A stretch of DNA of 33,500 bases from Prorocentrum cordatum (Eukaryota; Sar; Dinophyceae; Prorocentrales; Prorocentraceae). Below, one piece after another: positions 1-7,410 of the stretch (position 1 is its first letter; each line of letters starts with the position of its first letter). The position numbers and the translations under genes were made by a program. Where the stretch lies: NCBI GenBank assembly GCA_963575745.1, contig CAUYUJ010015827.1, positions 36,338-69,837 of the forward strand, in the 5' to 3' direction. The notes under the pieces are model-generated. The model did not search any database. It had not been told where the DNA came from and worked only from the letters and a program-made list of their open reading frames with translations.

Positions 1-430
1 AACAACATCGGGCTGCCAAAATAAAATGTCAAAGGCTGTGCGTAGTTATGCACGCGCTGACTGGAAAGCTGTGCCAAGACGGCCTTCCGGCGCAAACCAC
101 AACAAAAAAAAAAAAACTGATATATGTCAAAAATATGCGCGTAAACATATAACCAAGACAAAAGAAAAAATGCCCGGAAACGGTCAAGAGGCAACAAAAG
201 ACTAGCGCGCGTTATGCAATGCAAAATAAAGCGCCATATATAATACTACAAGCTCCACGACAAATGGAAAAACAGCGAACGCAGCAAACCTGAAATCGCC
301 AACAACATTCGTGCACAAACTCTGATACTACATCACAAATGACACACTTGCAATTGAGAGGCAGACCGAAAGCTACCAAAAAACTGGGAGTCGGCGATAA
401 ACCGTCAACCTTGGTTACCGCCGGGAACTC
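1..430. other. AT-rich flank, no gene seen
   Basis: I see no supported gene here. On the minus strand it lies just after relic A's C-terminus and may be its decayed 3' region. Its one recognisable piece is the segment at 392-424, which reverse-complement matches the hairpin at 4104-4137. The A-run near 105-116 is low complexity. Confidence 0.4.
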
Positions 431-1560
431 GTCGAGCTTTTTTCTTTTCTTCTCAAACGAAAAAGGCCAGTCATCAAAACGGCGCGCACGAGCACGCACG
501 AGATTTTAAAGGCGAGATTGAAATACGCGGACACCACAAGCGGAAGCAATAAAGTCTGGGAGAAGGATATAAATGCGAACGACACCAAGTGCTGAGCGTA
601 CGAGAAAATCGGGTGCTGTGAAAGGCGGATCCACCAGAGGGCGTCTGTGTCTTCCGGGGGCTCTGGCCGGCGGCGGCGCCATATCCAGCCCGAAGAAATT
701 CTGCGAGCACGGAGGACCGAGTCCCAAAACAGCTCTGTGAATGACACCGACTATGCTTATGTCTCGACGAGTGCCAAAGGGGCGCAAGATTGAAATAAAA
801 CAAAGCGTCTGCATCCGTCACACTCAGCAACGCAGCAAGCGAGAAAGGAGAGCGTCGAGAGGAGCTAACAAGAGGTTCTGCATTCAATGCACGACAAAAC
901 GCGCGCCTTCAATGGACCGACCACTTCCGCATCGGCGTGAGAACGTCTAGTGCGCAGTAGTCGTTGCATTTCCCAAAAGCACTCTGCAACGCAGCGGTCG
1001 ACGGCCTTGGACACAGGAAGTTTCGCATAGACCCAAATACCTAACAACTTGACATTGTCGTCGACACTAGCCAGCGTCGAACTGCACTCTGTTCGCGCGG
1101 CCCCAGGCCGGCACCGGCGCAGGGGGGAAAAAAACGCTCGCATCATAAACGTCCGTGGACCACCACGCCGAGCATTAAGGCGCCTGCAAACATGCCTCCT
1201 TCAAAAAAAACGAAAAAATGTTCCAGAAAAGCGGCCCCCAAACAAAACCATGGAAATCCACGTTTTCCACGCTAGAAAAGCGGGAGAGCGGGCCTCCAAT
1301 CGGAGGAGAGGACGTATAATAATACTGCGCATTCGTGCCGCGCGTTCGCTACGATAAGCAAACTGCGAGGGGCCATGAGCACATAAACGCTCCAAGCGCA
1401 GAACAAACAGACGACCGATGATGCGCTCTACTGCTTTCGATAATTGCGATGTAAATGCAAACCTCGATGGTGCCAGAGGACAGGGCGGCTGTTAATTCGC
1501 GCGCGCAAAGCTCTGAAACTCGAGCAGGAACCAAAACAGGCCCAGAGGCTGTCCAGAGGC
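430..1560 (-). pseudogene. Relic A: decayed LINE ORF2 (RT and C-terminal part)
   Basis: Minus-strand pieces in several frames line up in order with ORF2 of elements 1 and 2. About 1534-1450 reads VPARVSELCARELT, like the RT stretch LPARVLKICARELT. About 1370-1330 reads SQFAYRSERAARM, like the QFAYSPGRGARDA block. 1146-865 reads KLLGIWVYAKL, MCVAE-like residues and CIECRTS, matching the post-RT region up to EYRTP. 814-506 gives DISIVGVIHRAVLGLGPP and RSALGVVRIYILLPDFIASA, matching the conserved C-terminal domain (IHRSALGVGPP, QSALGEVRLYNLLPDFIAAA). Motifs A to C of the RT are missing or unreadable between the pieces, and many frameshifts make this clearly non-functional. Homology rests on the other copies in this window; boundaries are approximate. 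Confidence 0.7.
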
Positions 1561-1699
1561 AACAGCTGGAGCAGAACTCTAAAAAGACGCAACCGCATTC
1601 TTAAAAGCATTCGAATCATTCGGCAAGAAAGTAGCATCAAACACAGGAAACTCATTTACCACAACGTCCAGATGCCGGCGATAGCCCACGACCACTGCG

Positions 1700-2212
1700 G
1701 ATACTTCAGAGGCAACTTTTATTTTCTATCGGACCTCTGCAACGCTGTATTCTTCACCAAGTCACATGAAAATAAAAAGTTACATCCAGGGTGGGGAAAA
1801 AAAGACTGTCTCCAACAGCACCACCGAAGCCTGCTCGACAGGCCGGCGGCGAAGCAGCAGGAGACGAAGAAAGGGAGAAGAAGAAAAGAGAAGAGAAAAG
1901 GAAAGACGAAAGATAAAACAGGAAGCAACGAGAAGCAACACGAAGAAAGAGAGAGGGAGGGAGCAAAAGGGAGAAGGGGGGGGAAGGGCACAAGCCCACG
2001 TGCACGGCGAACTCGCAGCGCGCGCGCCCTGCGCTCCACGCAGGCGGCCGGAGGAAGCGGAAAGAGGAGGGGCAGGAGGAAGGAAGAAAACGAAGACGAG
2101 AACAGGAAAGAAGAACGAACGAAAACAGGAAGAAAAACAACGGAAAAGACAAGGACGGGAACGAGGGAGAACGAAGACGAAAGGAAGGAAGAAGAAGAGA
2201 CGCAGAAATTAT
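1700..2212 (-). other. Pyrimidine-rich 3' UTR of relic B
   Basis: On the plus strand this is an almost pure purine tract with a GC-rich core near 2000-2050. Read on the minus strand it is pyrimidine-rich and contains GGCCGCCTGCGTGGAGC followed by a GCGCGC run, matching the 3' region of element 1 at 10750-10790 (GGCCGCCGTGCGTGGAGC). It follows relic B's C-terminus in the same order as in element 1, so I read it as that element's 3' untranslated region. The lysine, arginine and glutamate-rich frames on the plus strand reflect composition only. Confidence 0.6.
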
Positions 2213-2285
2213 ATATAATATATATATGTATATATATATATAATAAATATATATAATAAATATATATATTTATTTTTTTTTACTA

Positions 2286-2378
<93 letters not shown>
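2213..2378. repeat. TA-repeat followed by long poly-A tract
   Basis: About 2213-2275 is TA-rich microsatellite; 2288-2378 is nearly uninterrupted A with one C near 2330. For the minus-strand relic B this is poly-T inside its 3' region, the wrong polarity for that element's own tail. It may be the tail of an unrelated plus-strand insertion or a homopolymer expansion. Confidence 0.8.
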
Positions 2379-2380
<2 letters not shown>

Positions 2381-2399
2381 GGGCTATCTCAAGAAGAAC

Positions 2400-2950
2400 C
2401 GCCTGGGCACAGCACAGAGGCCATCAGGCCGCCGGGCGCCAGTTCCGAAAGCGGCGCACTTCGTGGAAAGCGAGCGGCAGACGCCACGAAAAAAAGCTGA
2501 GGCCAAGACGAACCTGACCTGAAGCATGACCCAGAAGCTCAGACAGTAGACGTTCGTCAGGGGCACTAACAACGCTCTCGGGAAGAAGATTGTACATACG
2601 AGCGCCACCCAACGTGGAACGAACTACATAATCTGGAGCCCGAACAGAGCAGGGATCGACTACATGGCGGAAATGCCTGGGGGGCGCGGAGGAGAACAGG
2701 AAACGAATCAAGTTGGAAAAATTATTTAACCATGTCGGGCCGGCACCGAGAAGAGACCTGTGAATGAGACCCAGGTTAGCGATGTCTCGTCGAGAACACA
2801 AAGGAGCTAACTTAAAGTGGTGGAGAGCATCTAAATCAGAAATGCCCACACTGCGGAGAAACGAGCTTCGAACGCGATCCAAAGAGGCCAAGACGGAAAA
2901 AAAGGCATGCGTGAAAGCACAAGTTCTGTACTCAATGAATAATAAAATAT
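2400..2950 (-). pseudogene. Relic B, 3' part: LINE ORF2 C-terminal domain
   Basis: A minus-strand frame at 2891-2424 reads LDRVRSSFLRSVGISDLDALHHFKL, then RRDIANLGLIHRSLLGAGP, then VVRSTLGGARMYNLLPESV. These match the last 200 residues of element 1 ORF2 (LDAVQDRFLRAVGIS, RKDMAMLGVIHRSALGVGP, LQSALGEVRLYNLLPDFI). This is the helical post-RT region common in LINEs plus an unnamed C-terminal domain. The part at 2950-2895 continues directly from the piece ending at 4143 once the insertion 2951-4142 is removed, reading KAHILLFIEYRT and then AFTHA, the counterpart of KSHVLSLAEYRT and ALAHV. One frameshift near 2895 and the lack of the upstream half make it a pseudogene. Confidence 0.8.
2922..2950. 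repeat. 29-bp target duplication, left copy
   Basis: This matches 4143-4171 at 27 of 29 positions (AGTTCTG, then ACTC, then ATGAATAATAAAATAT). Both copies correspond to the same codons of relic B (HILLFIEYRT), so they flank a real insertion rather than being a chance repeat. Confidence 0.85.
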
Positions 2951-3230
2951 AGCTAGTTGCTGGAAGCTTAAGAGTAATTCCGGCGCGCTAGAGAGCTTGT
3001 TGGCAAGAAAAATCTCGACGGACCTTTTGCTGACTTTTGGTCGGTTGAAAATTTTGTTCTCAAAATTCAACCATTCGTTGGAGCTCTCGTATTTTTTCTG
3101 ACCATATTCGATCTTATTCCCGCTCGCCATCTTAATCTCAGCTCGATCGGGTAAATATTTCTGCAAAAAAAGCATCGCGGCGGGATCGGCTGTTTCGAAT
3201 CATATTGGTACGTGTTGTCGGTATTTTGTA

Positions 3231-4040
3231 CTTAACTCGAGCTGCAGGGCAGCTACAGAGCTCATTCTCACAGAAATCGATTGCAAATCATCAGGCGCGT
3301 GCGTCTGTTCCATCTAGAGGTCTAAACTCGGTCTGCTGCCCGAGCTAGGTCCGCGAAACTATTTGTGTTGTTGGAGTCATCTTGAGAGGTGCTGACAGTT
3401 TTCTGCACTTAACTCGAGCTGTAGGGGGGCTACAGGGCTCGTACTCATCGGAATCAATTCGGAGACATCAGTCGCGTCCGTCTGCCGAATCCAGAGCTCG
3501 GAACTCAGTGTGCTGCCCGAGCTAGGTTCGCAAAACTATTCGTATTCGTCGAGTCATCTTGAGAGGTGCTGTCCGTTTTCTGCACTTAACTCGAGCTCTA
3601 AGGGGGCTGCAGGGTTGGTAATCACTGGAATCGATTCGGAGACATCAGTCGCGTCCACCTGTCGCATTGAGAGCCCTGAACTCGGCCTGCTGCCCGAGCT
3701 AGGTCCGCGAAACTATTCGTATTGTTCGAGTCATCTTCAGAGGTGCTGTCGATTTTCTGCACTGAACTCGGCTGCAAGGGGGCTGCAGGGCTCACAGGAA
3801 CCGATTCGGAGACATCAGGCGCGCCCACCTGTTGCATTCAGATGTCTGAACTCGGTCTGATACTCGAGCTAGATTCGCTAAACTATTTGTATTGTTCGAG
3901 TGATCTTGAGAGGTGCTGTCGATTTTCGCACGTAACTCGGGCTGTAGGAGAGCTACGGAGCTCGTGCGCACAGAAAACGATCCAGAAGCATGAGGGGCGT
4001 TTGGCTGTTGCATCGGGAGGTCTGAAATCGTTTAGGATGA
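3231..4040 (+). repeat. 177-bp tandem repeat array 1
   Basis: The anchor word CTTAACTCGAGCTG or a close variant starts at 3231, 3408, 3585, 3762 and 3931, giving spacings of 177, 177, 177 and 169 bp. Each unit also contains GATTCGGAGACATCAG, GCCCGAGCTAGG and GTCATCTTGAGAGGTG or close variants. Copies differ by scattered substitutions and small indels. Short frames through it are repeat translations, not genes. Confidence 0.9.
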
Positions 4041-4103
4041 AAAAAATTCGTTCTCTGCAATTCTTTCCGACATTATATATGCTGAGGAAGCTCTACGAAT
4101 CCC

Positions 4104-4137
4104 CCGGCGGTAAGGAAGGTTGACGGTTTACCGCCGG
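4104..4137. other. Perfect 10-bp stem-loop at insertion end
   Basis: CCGGCGGTAA (4104-4113) is the reverse complement of TTACCGCCGG (4128-4137), with a 14-nt loop. It lies five bases inside the right edge of the 2951-4142 insertion. A slightly imperfect relative lies in opposite orientation at 392-424. Confidence 0.7.
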
Positions 4138-4142
4138 CGCCC

Positions 4143-4171
4143 AGTTCTGCACTCGATGAATAATAAAATAT
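4143..4171. repeat. 29-bp target duplication, right copy
   Basis: Partner of 2922-2950, with two mismatches. Together they bound the 2951-4142 insertion. Confidence 0.85.
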
Positions 4172-5210
4172 GTGCTTTATATAATAAGACAAGCTCGGCG
4201 TCTGTGTGAAAACGTCGTGTTCGCATTAACGATTGCAGCCTCCACCCACACTCAGCTCTGCACCGCATCTGTCATTAGAAGTTTACAATCGAAATCAACA
4301 CTGAAAATTTTGAAATTGCTTCCTGCTGGCCGGCTCCGTGAAACTATGTGCAAACTTTCTTTGGAAGGCTCGAAATCAACTGCGTTTGCACGGCCCCATT
4401 TGCAAGCAGCTCCGACACTGCTGCGCCGACGCAAACACATCAGCATCGGAGGTGGAGAGAGGAAAGGGACGAAAAGCATTCAGATCATCAGCAGAAATAC
4501 TTTCTTGAAACAACATTCTGACGATGGCCCCCCGAGCGTCACTGAAAAACAAATTCCAAAAAGGTGGGCCGAGCACAGTGCCCTGAAAGACCATATCTGT
4601 CATGTCAACGGTTCTTAAAGAGGCACCTGCGATAGTGACGCGAGCGGAGCGAGCCTCCAGCCAGCTGGCAAAAACATCGCGCAAGCGAGTCGGAAGACCG
4701 AAAGCACGCAATTTCTACACAAAACGTTCGGATTGCACTCTGCCGAAGGCGCCGGCCACATCTGAGCACAACAAACCTACGCGGCAGCCGCTTGAAATGA
4801 GAAAAAACCAGGCAAAAAGAAAATAAGATATTGCATCTCGGCCGCCATGGCCTGGATTGCACGCGAATTGGAATGGATTGAGAAGCGACCGAGAGACGCG
4901 AGGGAGAAAAAAGAGAAGAACGTTCTGCACACAAAGACAGCTAAAGAATTCCTCTGTAATGTTTTCGACTCCTTCTTGCATAAGCGACACATGCGATGCA
5001 ATCGCCAGCAAAATGGCCAGACTCCAAATCTGAGAATAGACCGGACAAGTACACCAGGGGAAATGCGAAAGAAAACCAAAAGACTTTGAACAAACGGGAA
5101 TGCAGTCAGGATGGGTGGCAAAATCACTCTTTACATGATTTGAAACAAACCTTGCATGCCTAACCCGCGCGGCAAAAAAAGAACTCTGCTCCTTTGCTAC
5201 GCCGCGCAAT
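4143..5210 (-). pseudogene. Relic B, 5' part: LINE reverse transcriptase
   Basis: Read on the minus strand from 5210 downward, frames give in order: a piece equivalent to the RT block from SGTGPD to the HWIHPL segment; FQFACNPGHGGRDAISYF (about 4880-4830; QFAYSPGRGARDALLWL in element 1); the motif A region LLCSDVAGAFGRVQSERF, where the usual second aspartate of AFD is glycine; MVFQGTVLGPPFWNLFF (motif B); ISADDLNAF (motif C, catalytic ADD kept); and ANAVDFEPSKESLHIVSRS leading into the post-RT region. At least two frameshifts separate these blocks. At its 5' side it is cut near 5210, where the repeat leader of array 2 begins. The stretch 4781-5027 is about 80 percent identical to 18399-18660, so both scraps come from one subfamily. 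Confidence 0.8.
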
Positions 5211-5217
5211 GTAAGAC

Positions 5218-5953
5218 GTGAGCTCGATCGGGTACCTTTTACTGTCAAAAGCATTGGGCCGGGATCGGACGTTTCGAGTCATCTTGATTTGAGTTCTCGG
5301 TATAGTCAACTTAACTCGAGATAAAGCACAGGTAATCGATTCAGAATGATCAGGCGCGTTCAGCTGTTCGATTTTGAGAACTGAACTCGGTTTGCTAGCC
5401 GTCGCAAACCTATTCGTATTATTCGAGCCGACAGGCGTTCTTGGTTATTTTTTATTCTACTCGAGTTATAGGACAGCGACAGGGTTCATACTCACAGAAA
5501 CCGATTCAGAATGATCAGTCGCGCTTGTCTGCCAGAGCTCTGAACGCGTGTGCTGCCCGATCCAGAATCGCGAATGTGTTCGTATTGTTCGAGTCATCTT
5601 GAGAGATGCTGTCGGTTTTTTGCTGTAACTCAGGCTGTAGGGGGTCTACAATGCTGGTGGTGGCAGCAATCGATTTGGAGACATCAGGCTCGTCCGCTTC
5701 TGAAATCTAGAGCTCGGAATTCGGTCTGCTGCCCGAACACGGTCCGCGAAATTGTCGAGTCATCCTGAAAGATGATGTCGGCTTTCTGCATTTAACTCGG
5801 GCTGTAGGGGGGCTGCAGCAGGGCGGATAATCACAGGAATCGATTCAGAGACATCAGACGCGTTCGCCTGTCGCATTCAGATGTCTGAAGGTGGTCTCAT
5901 ATTCGAGCTGCGTTTGCCAAACTATTTGTTTTGTTCGAGTCATCTTGAGAGGT
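5218..5953 (+). repeat. 177-bp tandem repeat array 2 with leader
   Basis: It opens with the same leader as array 1 (AGCTCGATCGGGTA, then GCGGGATCGG or GCCGGGATCGG) and has monomer anchors near 5310, 5458, 5623 and 5790, with spacings of about 148, 165 and 167 bp. The last monomer stops inside the word GTCATCTTGAGAGGTG at 5953, where TTATGGCTCAAG of element 1 takes over. The array is either a 5' promoter-like monomer array of element 1 or a satellite into which element 1 inserted. Confidence 0.85.
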
Positions 5954-6140
5954 GTTATGGCTCAAGCTGTTGTGGCTCAAGCTGTTGTGGCTCAAGCTGT
6001 TGTGGCTGAGCTCAAGCTTCCAAACCAAATTGTTGGGCAGTCTATCTTCGCCTGTCGCCGGGGCGGTCTACCACCACAGTTTTGATCATTTTCACTGTAC
6101 TCACTCTTTCTCTTTGCTCGATCTCCTTCAGACAGCAGCC
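5954..6140 (+). promoter_or_regulatory. Element 1 5' UTR with SL-like 15-bp repeats
   Basis: TGGCTCAAG occurs at 5958, 5973 and 5988 in exact 15-bp steps (unit GTTGTGGCTCAAGCT), with a decayed fourth unit ending CTCAAG at 6016. The 3' end of the dinoflagellate spliced leader is TTTTGGCTCAAG; the units here read TTGTGGCTCAAG. Further down, GTCGCCGGGGCGG at 6054-6066 recurs at 11016, 11178 (last G absent) and 11404 (second base A) in the 5' region of element 2, suggesting a conserved 5' UTR box. The open frame reading LWLKLLWLKLLWLK through the repeat starts at GTG and is probably not translated. Confidence 0.6.
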
Positions 6141-7322
6141 ATGTCCGGAAGTTCTAGTTCAGCAGTTCCCGGTGTCATGAAGCCCTCTTTCTCAAAGGAC
6201 AAGGAGACATTGCGTCGCCTTACCGATCGGGCGAAGCAGGTAAAGGAGGCGTTGTCGCCCGAGTCTGGTCGGCGTGCAGAGGTAGACACCTTCATGCACG
6301 ACTCTGAAGAGCTGAAGTTCGCTGACGTTCCGGCATTCCCGGGCGTCAGTGCAGACCCGAGCGCCGTCGCGGCGGTTGCTCCCAGGACCGGCCCTTCGGG
6401 TGGCAGTCCTGGTGGGGGGAACGGCCCTTCGGGTGGCATCCCTCCGGGTCCCGGGACCGGCCCTACGGGTGGCAGTCCCGGCGGTGCACCCGGAACCGGC
6501 CCTGCGGGTGGCAGTTCTGGGCCGGGTGTGGGTTTCATCCCCCCGGGAGCGGGCGCGGGTTTCGCCCCCCCGCCGGCACCTGCATTTCCTGAGATGCCAG
6601 AGGAGAGCTCTCCGGGCGAGAAGGCGTTGTTCCAGATGCTGAAACACATGAACCACGAGATGGCCACAAAGAGCGCTCTTACAACCTTGCACCACACCAT
6701 CAAGGAAGAGACCCAGATTGCCATCTCCGAGGCCGTGACTCCTTTAAGAGACGAGATGCAGGACTTACGGAACCGCATGGAGCAACTCGAGACGTCTGCC
6801 TCAAGCGGCCCTTCGGACAAGCGCCACCTCGCCCTTTTGAGCGGCATGGACATTTCCAATCGCCGCGTCGCTTTCATTGGATTCGACGGGGACGACTTGG
6901 GCCAGCGCGTTCGTGAGATGAATCGGTACATTGGCACTCTGGAGAACGTTCCGATTGGAGTGATTGGCCATTTTTTCTCCGGCCCTAGGAACAGCCAGAA
7001 AACGACCCGTGCATCGTATCTCGAGTTTGTTTCACCGCACGATGCATCGAGTTTTTTGAACGTCGCGAAGACGAAGCGATTCTCCTTGCAGTCCAGTGGC
7101 CGTGTTATTGCCGTAAAACTTGCTAAATCTCAGGTCAACCTTGCCAGGGACTGGGCCCTCCGGAAAGCAGCCGAAATGGTTCAGGCAGACTCTGGCCGCG
7201 ATTCCCGCATCGATTGGCAGGGTCGCGTGGTCTGGGTCAGCGAGACAGTTGCCTTCGAACAGGGGCCGGGTGACCTCCAAGGTAATTTTAAAGGTCAGTT
7301 TTCGCGCCTCCGGATCCCGTAG
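6141..7322 (+). CDS. Element 1 ORF1 protein (putative RNA-binding, LINE ORF1p-like)
   Basis: Intact 393-residue frame from ATG 6141 to TAG 7320-7322. This ATG is preferred over upstream GTG starts because the related element 2 ORF1 also starts just upstream of its matching KEALSPES segment. Visible layout: charged N-terminus with KQVKEALSPESGRRAE (33-48); Gly/Pro-rich low-complexity linker with GP-GGSPGG-type repeats (82-150); heptad-like, probably coiled-coil segment (153-220); then a region with RRVAFIGF (241-248) and ASYLEFVS (291-298), which resemble the two RNP strands of an RRM; and a basic C-terminus (RDWALRKAAE). Coiled coil plus RRM plus C-terminal domain is the known plan of L1-type ORF1 proteins, which bind element RNA in an RNP. 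Function is inferred from this plan, not from sequence identity I can verify. Confidence 0.8.
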   Translation: MSGSSSSAVPGVMKPSFSKDKETLRRLTDRAKQVKEALSPESGRRAEVDTFMHDSEELKFADVPAFPGVSADPSAVAAVAPRTGPSGGSPGGGNGPSGGIPPGPGTGPTGGSPGGAPGTGPAGGSSGPGVGFIPPGAGAGFAPPPAPAFPEMPEESSPGEKALFQMLKHMNHEMATKSALTTLHHTIKEETQIAISEAVTPLRDEMQDLRNRMEQLETSASSGPSDKRHLALLSGMDISNRRVAFIGFDGDDLGQRVREMNRYIGTLENVPIGVIGHFFSGPRNSQKTTRASYLEFVSPHDASSFLNVAKTKRFSLQSSGRVIAVKLAKSQVNLARDWALRKAAEMVQADSGRDSRIDWQGRVVWVSETVAFEQGPGDLQGNFKGQFSRLRIP

Positions 7323-7410
7323 GGACGCGGGGGGGCCAGCTCTGACAGTGACGCATTAATCGCACTGCCTTCCGCCCACGGCTTAGCCGTTAGCGAGCGG
7401 CCCCCGGGCA
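7320..7410 (+). promoter_or_regulatory. Candidate UAG readthrough signal between ORF1 and ORF2
   Basis: ORF1 ends in TAG (7320-7322), and the same frame stays open to 7682 with no ATG. The TAG is followed by GGACGCGG (8 nt) and then GGGGGCC (7331-7337), which can pair with GGCCCCC (7399-7405). A second hairpin, ACGGC-TTA-GCCGT, lies at 7378-7390 inside the loop. Element 2 has the same design at 12680-12765, with one stem pair changed from C-G to U-G. A purine-rich start, 8-nt spacer and stable structure are typical of retroviral stop-codon readthrough; the parallel is inference. Confidence 0.6.

Larger units (their letters stand above)
2951..4142 (+). mobile_element. 1.19-kb insertion carrying 177-bp tandem repeats
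   Basis: The segment is flanked by a 29-bp duplication, and its removal restores relic B across the junction. Its content in plus orientation is: about 190 bp of unique AT-rich sequence; a leader (3139-3225) beginning GCTCGATCGGGTA; about five 177-bp monomers (3231-4040); a short AT-rich segment; and a terminal stem-loop at 4104-4137. I see no convincing ORF, terminal inverted repeat or poly-A tail at its edges. The same leader and monomers occur at 5218-5953. The long duplication resembles target-primed reverse transcription, so a retroposed non-autonomous transcript is possible; an unknown DNA element is the alternative. Confidence 0.75.

Noticed and set aside
1444-2256. 270-codon Lys/Arg/Glu-rich plus-strand frame
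   Set aside because: Purine-rich composition. The opposite strand matches the 3' UTR of the LINE family, which explains it.
2380-2392. CTATCTCAAG after poly-A as another leader remnant
   Set aside because: Only the last six bases match and it is not at a recognisable element start.
3231-5953. CRISPR-like repeats
   Set aside because: The units are about 177 bp contiguous tandem repeats without unique spacers, in a eukaryotic context.
5952-6140. N-terminal extension of ORF1 reading LWLKLLWLK
   Set aside because: It starts at GTG and translates the 15-bp repeat; the ATG at 6141 is the natural start.
6128-6937. 269-codon minus-strand frame across element 1 ORF1
   Set aside because: Antisense shadow of ORF1. 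ORF1 is conserved between two elements in its own frame.
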